Positions 58,601-64,000 of a stretch of DNA of 64,000 nt are shown here, piece by piece. The stretch comes from JAABVD01 sp965204545. Its GTDB lineage: Bacteria; Verrucomicrobiota; Verrucomicrobiia; Opitutales; UBA2995. Made by a program: the position numbers and the translations under genes. The stretch is from contig CBDBFA010000003.1 in the NCBI GenBank assembly GCA_965204545.1, forward strand, positions 3,286,001 through 3,350,000, given 5' to 3'. The notes below the pieces were generated by a model. That model was given only the letters and a program-made list of their open reading frames with translations. It had not been told where the DNA came from and searched no databases. The stretch's first letter is position 1, and every line of letters begins with the position of its first letter.

Positions 58601-61561
58601 GTGGCAAAGGAGCACAGCGCGGTTATTGGAGGTCAACTACGCGAAACTATTGAGGAGAATTTCCGCATTGGTAAAGTCAATTTGTTAAGCTGCACAACCA
58701 CACTCGAACTTGGAGTCGACCTCGGAGACTTGGAAGCGATTGTTTGCAAAAACGTGCCTCCTGGGGTTGTTAACTATCAGCAACGCACCGGTCGCGCGGG
58801 CCGCAGAGCTCAAGCCGCACCTGTCGCTTTAACGATTGCCCGCAACAGCAACTATGACCAAGCAAGCTTCCACAGATTCGACCGCTATTTGGCAGACCCG
58901 GCGCCCGTTCCTTTTCTTGCCTTGGATAATGCCGATTTCTTCCGCCGTCATCAGGTTTCAATTATACTTGCGCGCTTTCTCCGTACGCATATCGAGAAGA
59001 CTGGAACGGGCGCTCCTCAGTTGAAAGATCTATTTAGCGAAAGCCTCACAAAGGACGAGGTTAGCGTTTTCTTAGACACCTTTCTAAATTGGTTGGAGAG
59101 CAAAGAGGGGGTTGATGCGAAGAATCAAGCACAGCGTCTTGTTTCGACCCTTCCCGAGGAATTCCGGCCTATCGGATTGCAAGACGACGAACTGGCCAAA
59201 CACACTCGTGACGTGTTGAGCCGGTTCGTTCACGACATCGCTTCTCGCTGGCAACTTCTGCAAAAACGGCGAATTGAGGCCCGAGACGCCGACCGAGACA
59301 TCATCGCGGCGATCATGCAGCGTCAGCAAACTAACCTGCTCAACCAGTTTCTGGTCGATGCCCTCTCCAGATCGGCGGTGATTCCAACTTACAGCTTCCC
59401 GGTTCACACTTGCAGGCTGGAGATCATTCGAGGAAAAGGGCAGAGACCTACCCCGTTTGGGAACCTTGAGGGCGAACTTCAACTCGACCGTTCGGCGACA
59501 TTAGCGATCTCTGAATACGCTCCTGAAGCGGAGGTCGTTGCTGGCGGCAGGATCTGGATAAGCAGGGGAATCGTCCGCTATCCCAAGGAATTTATGCCAA
59601 TCATGAGGTATAGGGTTTGCAATTCCTGCGGTCATGTGGACATCAAGGATGACCTCCAAGATTTTGATGGACGCTGTTCACAGTGCTCATCCAAATTTGC
59701 CGGACACTTCCTCCAAGGTAAATTTATCGAGCCAAAGGGATTTTTGACTTCGGTGAAGGACCGAAAAGGCAGAGATCCGGGCTCGACCCGCATTCGACAA
59801 CGTCCCGGAGATGAAGCTCGGCTAGTTACGCAGGCTCCTGTTCACCGATACGAAGACACGGATATGGTGGGTGCACGGACCTTTTACGCTCCCGCTTTTC
59901 CAGGGGATGATAACGAAGATCTTCGGGGTCGGCTGTTCATCGTAAATCGAGGGCCTCATGGAGGCGGTTACCTTCGCTGCGGGAAATGCGAGTATGCCGA
60001 GCCTGCTACCCAAGCCGCCAAGTATGGGAAACCCGTTAAGACAAGCCATGACAATCCCCGTACAGGAGAAAAGTGCCCGGTAACCGAGCTAAATTTTCCA
60101 TTCGACTTGGGGCATGTTTTTGAGACAGATCTACGCGCTTTTGCCTTCACCAATCCGATCCCGAGATTCGAAGACGACCCCGAAGACAAGTCGGGCGAAG
60201 ATAGCTTTCTGCGAACTCTTGCGGAGGCCCTCCGCCTTGCTGCCGTTCGATTGCTCCAAATCGACTCGCGTGATTTGGCGGCCACCTTTCAAAGGGACGG
60301 TTATCGACCCGTTGTGATCCTTTACGACTCGACACCAGGCGGAGCAGGTTATTCCCGCCGACTTGGGAGTGGCGGGCAACTTTCGACAATGAATTTAGTA
60401 AAGAAAGCACTCGCAATTCTGAAATGCCATGCGGATTGCGCCAGTTCTTGTGTGAGGTGTCTGAACGACTATGGCAACCAAGCCCATTGGGAAGAATTTG
60501 ATCGCCACCGAGTGTTCCCTTGGTTGGAAGCCCTTGCCGCAGGCGCCCAGATAAAGGAAGGGGTTGCCCCTGACGGGGCCGTTCGATGGGAAGTCCCTTC
60601 CAAGGCAGGCCTTTTGGAACGACTTCGTGGCTCCCGCAATATTGAGATTTTCGTTCCCAGAATCGCTGGAGGAGAAGATTGCGGACGCCAGTTAGAAACC
60701 GCCAAGTTCATCAGGAACCTGTTGGAAGCTTCACCTGATCGAATCGTCCGAATTTACACCGAACATCCAGTCCGTGATTCGGTTGCGGAGGGCAGTGGAC
60801 AGGAATTGAAAGCGCTTGCTTTGTTGGCCGAGATGGAGAAAACGGGGCGGTTAAAATTCCTTGTATCCGGCCTAATTGAACGTCGATCCGGTTTTCCAAG
60901 GCTAGCCGTTGACACGGCGGCCAACGGAAATTGTTATTTCTCCCAAGAGTGGGACCGTCCACTCTTAAATGGGCTGCTTTCAAACGGCACGGTGTTCGTG
61001 GAAGGTATGATATCGAACACGACTAAGGATCGCATCGAACGCGTTAAGCAAGATTGCCGCTCTGAGTCCAACGCCCTTGGCCAATTCTTGCGCGACACCA
61101 AGAGGTTCGATTTTCCAGTGGGAAAAGCTGTCGACCTGGCCCAAGTTTTTGCTCCCCTCATTAACGTGGAAAAGGCCGCCATTACAATCCGGGACCCTTA
61201 CTTGCTCTCCCGGGAGCACAATCTCGAGAGTGCCGCCGAGCTACTCGATTACCTGTTTTCACTCTGTGGCTGTGAAAATAAAGTGACGCTGATATGGGAC
61301 CCGTCGCGCTACGGCGGGAACCCAAGTGATATGATTCGGGAATTCAAAAAGAAATTGAAGGGCCGAAACCTTAGTTCCGTTCCCATCAGATACAAGCAAC
61401 GACGCAAGGGTGAGGGAGGACATTTTCACGATCGCCGAGTCATCGCCGACATAAACCAAAGCGGTGATAGAAAGCAGTTCCGTTGGGATTTGACTTCCGG
61501 TGTGGACAACTTGATGGATAAATTCAAAGAGGCGAGTGTCTTTCTAACCCAGATCGTTTAG
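55640..61561 (+). CDS. DEAD/DEAH-box helicase with DUF1998 domain (Druantia DruE-like)
   Basis: 1973-residue defence-type helicase. RecA-like domain 1: Walker A ATGTGSGKTE (118-127), DEIH box (272-275), motif III GTSAS. RecA-like domain 2: motif VI QQRTGRAGRR (1047-1056), preceded by LSCTTTLELGVDLGDLEAIV. Several Cys4 zinc-ribbon-like pieces occur between and after (SCRNCGEPY; CVVCGNRA; YECNTCGT; RVCNSCGHVDI...CSQCS; LRCGKCEYAEP). The DUF1998 region (about 1540-1630) has LYDSTPGGAGY and KCHADCASSCVRCLNDYGNQ. The last about 340 residues form an extra domain ending in HFHDRRVI (about 1927-1934), which recalls PLD-like HDR motifs. Size and architecture match DruE of Druantia. It probably acts on invading DNA with its partner encoded just upstream. 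Confidence 0.85.
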   Translation: MARDLNPLRLRDRLRETLARYISTAVPVSDTRAPKLARAVRNALKAESTLLTKGPFLENLPDFKKRGSIRELIDSGVMADKWRVMQETGFERILHRPLHKHQELAIRQAAKNLNFIVATGTGSGKTECFLLPLVDQLLREGNLGAPGVRAVIIYPLNALANDQLYFRLAPLLLRQLNDPGITFGRFTGQVRANANRRQEESRLLDNDALRDALGLEPTITRLSKSWLLSRSEMLLTPPHILITNYAMLEHLLLLPRNAPLFHNARLRFLVLDEIHTYTGAQAIEVAFLLRKLKVQLGLESGNLQVIGTSASLNVENRKELAEFASDLFGEKFDSKAGLISGGRQLHPDLKKGTAQISLGADQWKEVGEVVNVMQEEENPTVEDWNIYCEDLDDSLQLNQPELKKTLTRRLATISEVRIVAQELAQGLRSFEFLAKTVFPESDPDTRNSALRSIIRSAVFARPNNYEFPILPARYHLALTGIEGGVIRLDAEAEEGWSDFRPKKSHNDPDGVPYFSLLSCRNCGEPYLEGWYHNGKMSGKPVPGSERAVFRIGALAKGAAMELDPEEEVTNEAEEIVYIDPKTGITGSAEVSGRVRVIKCELKEDKEEKRRYLSACVVCGNRASKFPEPITPLHPGNDALAAVATQVLFEALPGQDHASGPRPLAGRKLLAFSDNRQDAAFFAPFFERTSMDLALRACIAQALRKDAEPTGTPLRQARNRVWKLLGLHGRAAYKAHHGMEDSGDGDAKETLYAQIVAEFFTPSLVRVSLEGLGIASVQYDLGSLERIVEAIEKTGAGLKGKDAKAFVELTLDRIRSERAIANPQQELDLADDTIWGPFKNQSGRCFVLERNPRQSGSTLGLLPAGSTANRSTWILETRLNLTRDLAFKVLQVFWHQAMRERLLLRVGVGYGLNLDKLRIADGGNLPIYECNTCGTRTFRSVRSVCPAWKCKGKLEDLSKEARETLEKENHYAHLYLRETDRVKGGSNAVAKEHSAVIGGQLRETIEENFRIGKVNLLSCTTTLELGVDLGDLEAIVCKNVPPGVVNYQQRTGRAGRRAQAAPVALTIARNSNYDQASFHRFDRYLADPAPVPFLALDNADFFRRHQVSIILARFLRTHIEKTGTGAPQLKDLFSESLTKDEVSVFLDTFLNWLESKEGVDAKNQAQRLVSTLPEEFRPIGLQDDELAKHTRDVLSRFVHDIASRWQLLQKRRIEARDADRDIIAAIMQRQQTNLLNQFLVDALSRSAVIPTYSFPVHTCRLEIIRGKGQRPTPFGNLEGELQLDRSATLAISEYAPEAEVVAGGRIWISRGIVRYPKEFMPIMRYRVCNSCGHVDIKDDLQDFDGRCSQCSSKFAGHFLQGKFIEPKGFLTSVKDRKGRDPGSTRIRQRPGDEARLVTQAPVHRYEDTDMVGARTFYAPAFPGDDNEDLRGRLFIVNRGPHGGGYLRCGKCEYAEPATQAAKYGKPVKTSHDNPRTGEKCPVTELNFPFDLGHVFETDLRAFAFTNPIPRFEDDPEDKSGEDSFLRTLAEALRLAAVRLLQIDSRDLAATFQRDGYRPVVILYDSTPGGAGYSRRLGSGGQLSTMNLVKKALAILKCHADCASSCVRCLNDYGNQAHWEEFDRHRVFPWLEALAAGAQIKEGVAPDGAVRWEVPSKAGLLERLRGSRNIEIFVPRIAGGEDCGRQLETAKFIRNLLEASPDRIVRIYTEHPVRDSVAEGSGQELKALALLAEMEKTGRLKFLVSGLIERRSGFPRLAVDTAANGNCYFSQEWDRPLLNGLLSNGTVFVEGMISNTTKDRIERVKQDCRSESNALGQFLRDTKRFDFPVGKAVDLAQVFAPLINVEKAAITIRDPYLLSREHNLESAAELLDYLFSLCGCENKVTLIWDPSRYGGNPSDMIREFKKKLKGRNLSSVPIRYKQRRKGEGGHFHDRRVIADINQSGDRKQFRWDLTSGVDNLMDKFKEASVFLTQIV

Positions 61562-61571
61562 TAATGAAAAA

Positions 61572-61622
61572 GGCAGTTTAGATTTGACTCACCTGAGAGG
61601 GAAAAGCGGGAGGGGGGAAGCG
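61572..61622. repeat. Right inverted repeat of the helicase module
   Basis: 51 bp whose reverse complement matches 52191-52241 at 46 of 51 positions (same CGCTTCCCCCCTCCCGCT outer end). It begins 10 bp after the helicase stop. The flanking bases on the two sides do not give a clear target duplication. Confidence 0.75.
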
Positions 61623-62200
61623 AAGGCCGTAGACCGAATAGGGTTTCCGTTAACAACTTTTAGGTCTTTTCGTTATGAATTTACCAGCTTTTGAACGGAT
61701 CCTGGATTCGGTCCAAAACAATCTATTGCCGGGAACCAGGGGAACGAATGGAACCCGATGTTAATGTTTTGCGTTAGGTCCCTTGTTCCTTCCACGAGGT
61801 GGCTGTGAGGGTGTCAACAAGGGCCAACCGGCCACGATGAGTGATCTGGTTGGGACCGATGCTTCCGCCAAAGGTCGAAATGTCGCCTGCCTGCAACCCT
61901 CTTGCAAACTGCTTGCAGCCCGCCTGCAGCGGACTGGCAGGCAGGTTTGTAGGCAATAACTCAAAACGCTAAACAACTTGCTGCGTCCCCTTCCCTTCAT
62001 CCCATTTTAGCCGCATCAGCACCCGGCCACTGTAAAAAGCACCGCAAAAATCTTTTTGAAATCCTTGTTAGAAATATCCAAAACTTGCTCTAATGAGAGT
62101 AGCTCCAATGAACCTAGAGTTAATCTTCCTCGTCTGCGGTGCCACCGTACAGCCGACCAATGAAGGTCCCGGACCGGTCGCATCTTAGCCAGAAGGACTG
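61623..62200. repeat. Spacer with right border repeats of the island
   Basis: No gene. 61652-61697 repeats 49495-49540 (37 of 46 matches), and 61919-61961 repeats the border hairpin (CCCGCCTGC-AGCGGACTG-GCAGGCAGG followed by AATAACT). A ribosome site AGAAGGA for hsdM lies at 62191-62197. Confidence 0.55.
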
Positions 62201-64000
62201 ATGGCCCTGAAGAAATCCCAACTTTATTCCTCTCTCTGGAAGAGCTGCGACGAACTCCGCGGCGGTATGGATGCCTCGCAGTACAAGGACTACGTTCTGA
62301 CGCTGCTGTTCATGAAATACGTCTCGGATAAGCACGCCGGCCGGGCTGACGCGCTTATCGAGGTTCCCCAGGGGGGCGGGTTTGCCGACATCGCCAGGCT
62401 GAAGGGCGACAAGGAGATCGGCGACAAGATCAACAAGATCATTGGCCGGCTTGCCGAAGCGAACGAACTAAAGGGGGTCATCGATCAAGCAGACTTCAAC
62501 GACGACAGCAAGCTGGGCGCTGGCAAGGAGATGCAGGACCGGCTTTCCAAGCTGGTAGCCATTTTCGACGGCCTCGACTTCCGAGCCAATCGGGCTGAGG
62601 GGGACGATCTGCTAGGCGACGCCTACGAATACCTGATGCAACACTTCGCGACGGAGTCGGGCAAGAGCAAGGGTCAATTCTACACACCTGCCGAGGTATC
62701 TCGGGTCATGGCCAAGGTCGTTGGTATCGGCGCAGACACACTTCAGGATCAAACCATTTACGACCCCACCTGCGGCTCCGGTTCGCTCCTGATCAAAGCA
62801 GCCGAAGAAGCGCCACGCGGTATCACCATCTACGGCCAGGAGATGGACAACGCCACCTGGGCGCTGGCCCGAATGAACATGATCCTGCACGATCACCCGA
62901 CCTCTGAGTTGTGGCGCGGCAACACCCTGGCTGCTCCCTACTTCAAGAACTGGGACGACAGTCTTAAAACCTTCGATTTTGCGGTGGCCAATCCTCCTTT
63001 CTCTTCTAAGGCCTGGTCCAACGGTCTGAATCCTGAGCACGATGAATTTGGACGCTTTGCCTTCGGCATCCCCCCTGCAAAGAACGGTGACTACGCCTTC
63101 CTCTTGCACTTAATCACGTCGCTCAAGAGCCGAGGCAAGGGTGCGATCATCCTTCCCCACGGTGTGCTGTTCCGTGGCAACCGGGAGGCCGAAATCCGCA
63201 GAAATCTCATCCAGCGGGGGTTTATCAAGGGAATCATCGGCCTGCCCGCTAATCTCTTCTACGGCACCGGTATCCCAGCCTGTATCCTGGTCATCGACAA
63301 GGAGAACGCACAAGCACGCAGCGGCATTTTCATGATCGACGCGAGCAGAGGATTCCTCAAGGACGGCAATAAGAACCGCCTGCGGGCACAGGACATTCAC
63401 AAGATCGTAGACGTGTTCAATTGCCAACACGAATTACAACGTTACGCCCGGATGGTTCCAGTGGCCGAGATTGCTAGTCCCGCTAATGACTACAACCTCA
63501 ACATTCCGCGTTACATTGACTCCAGCGATCCGGAAGATTTGCACGACCTCCACGCCCACTTGAACGGCGGCATTCCCAATCGAGATATCGACGACCTGAA
63601 CGACTACTGGACGATCTTTCCATCGCTACGCCACGCGCTGTTCGAGGGCAACGGTCAAACGGGCTATAGCGAAACTCGCGTAGAGACGCAGCAAGTGAAG
63701 GGCGCCATTCTCGGTCATGAGGAATTCAAGTCTTATGCGGACCGCATTATGATCATCTTCAACGCTTGGTGCGAGATCCACGAGCCACTCCTTCGAGGGC
63801 TCGAAGTCAACGCCCGGCCCAGGAAAGTAATCGACACTCTGTCGGAGGACCTGCTCAAACGCTTCGGGGACCTACCGCTTCTCGATCCCTACGACGTGTA
63901 TCAGAGAATGATGGACTACTGGGAGGATGTGATGCAGGACGATGTCTATCTAATCGCCGCCGAAGGTTGGAAAGTTGGCCGGAGACTTCGATCTGCGGAC
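62201..64000 (+). CDS. hsdM: Type I restriction-modification system, methyltransferase subunit (partial)
   Basis: N6-adenine DNA methyltransferase subunit. It begins MALKKSQLYSSLWKSCDELRGGMDASQYKDYVLTLLFMKY (the HsdM N-terminal domain), with SAM motif I DPTCGSG (188-194), GQEMDNATWALARMNMILH, and the catalytic NPPF (264-267). 600 residues are present and the frame is still open at base 64000. This frame belongs to the long-form HsdM subfamily with an extended C-terminal region. hsdS and hsdR would be expected downstream, outside the window. Base composition is closer to the housekeeping genes than to the helicase module. Confidence 0.93.
   Translation, partial: MALKKSQLYSSLWKSCDELRGGMDASQYKDYVLTLLFMKYVSDKHAGRADALIEVPQGGGFADIARLKGDKEIGDKINKIIGRLAEANELKGVIDQADFNDDSKLGAGKEMQDRLSKLVAIFDGLDFRANRAEGDDLLGDAYEYLMQHFATESGKSKGQFYTPAEVSRVMAKVVGIGADTLQDQTIYDPTCGSGSLLIKAAEEAPRGITIYGQEMDNATWALARMNMILHDHPTSELWRGNTLAAPYFKNWDDSLKTFDFAVANPPFSSKAWSNGLNPEHDEFGRFAFGIPPAKNGDYAFLLHLITSLKSRGKGAIILPHGVLFRGNREAEIRRNLIQRGFIKGIIGLPANLFYGTGIPACILVIDKENAQARSGIFMIDASRGFLKDGNKNRLRAQDIHKIVDVFNCQHELQRYARMVPVAEIASPANDYNLNIPRYIDSSDPEDLHDLHAHLNGGIPNRDIDDLNDYWTIFPSLRHALFEGNGQTGYSETRVETQQVKGAILGHEEFKSYADRIMIIFNAWCEIHEPLLRGLEVNARPRKVIDTLSEDLLKRFGDLPLLDPYDVYQRMMDYWEDVMQDDVYLIAAEGWKVGRRLRSAD

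Overview
The window looks like a chromosomal segment of a Gram-negative, respiring bacterium. There is a TonB-dependent outer-membrane receptor, an MsbA-type exporter, MEP-pathway isoprenoid genes and two complex I operons. The gene content and the intergenic repeat vocabulary recall Verrucomicrobiota (Opitutae-like) or other PVC-group genomes, but no rRNA or single marker here proves that. No tRNA, rRNA or CRISPR array was found.

1-18.4 kb is mixed housekeeping. It holds a ferredoxin-dependent 2-oxoacid oxidoreductase (korAB, korB cut by the window edge), a DUF721 protein, a HAD hydrolase, an S41 protease coupled to a LolA-like periplasmic protein, an ABC exporter, ispF-ispD-pyrF divergent from ispE, ptsI (enzyme I) and modABC. 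Intergenic spaces are packed with reused short palindromic 'words', REP/REPIN hairpins, a 179-bp MITE-like element and two near-identical copies of a small cassette carrying a four-helix-bundle gene. One cassette copy has been split by a complete IS3-family element; the other preserves the empty site.

19-45 kb holds two complex I operons in tandem. Operon 1 is nuoBCDEFGHIJKLMN: it has the NADH module but no nuoA. Operon 2 is nuoABCDIHJKLMMN: it has no NADH module (no EFG), two NuoM subunits in tandem, and a NuoL with about 30 extra residues in the lateral-helix region. That is the architecture of the '2M' complex I variants, expected to carry an extra antiporter-like subunit and to use a donor other than NADH, plausibly ferredoxin, which the KorAB enzyme at the left edge would produce or use.

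45-49.7 kb holds a Fur-box-like site with a TonB-dependent siderophore receptor, a VOC-family protein, and a long repeat-rich gene-poor stretch with a strong 22-bp hairpin.

49.7-64 kb is a visibly more AT-rich defence-type island. It has (a) a coupled three-gene cassette of two unrecognised proteins and a ComEC-like metallo-beta-lactamase-fold protein, (b) a large protein plus a 1973-residue DUF1998 helicase resembling Druantia type III (DruH/DruE), enclosed by 51-bp inverted repeats that look like IS21-family ends but with no transposase inside, and (c) the start of a type I restriction-modification operon (hsdM, cut by the window end). Imperfect direct repeats bracket (a) and (b).
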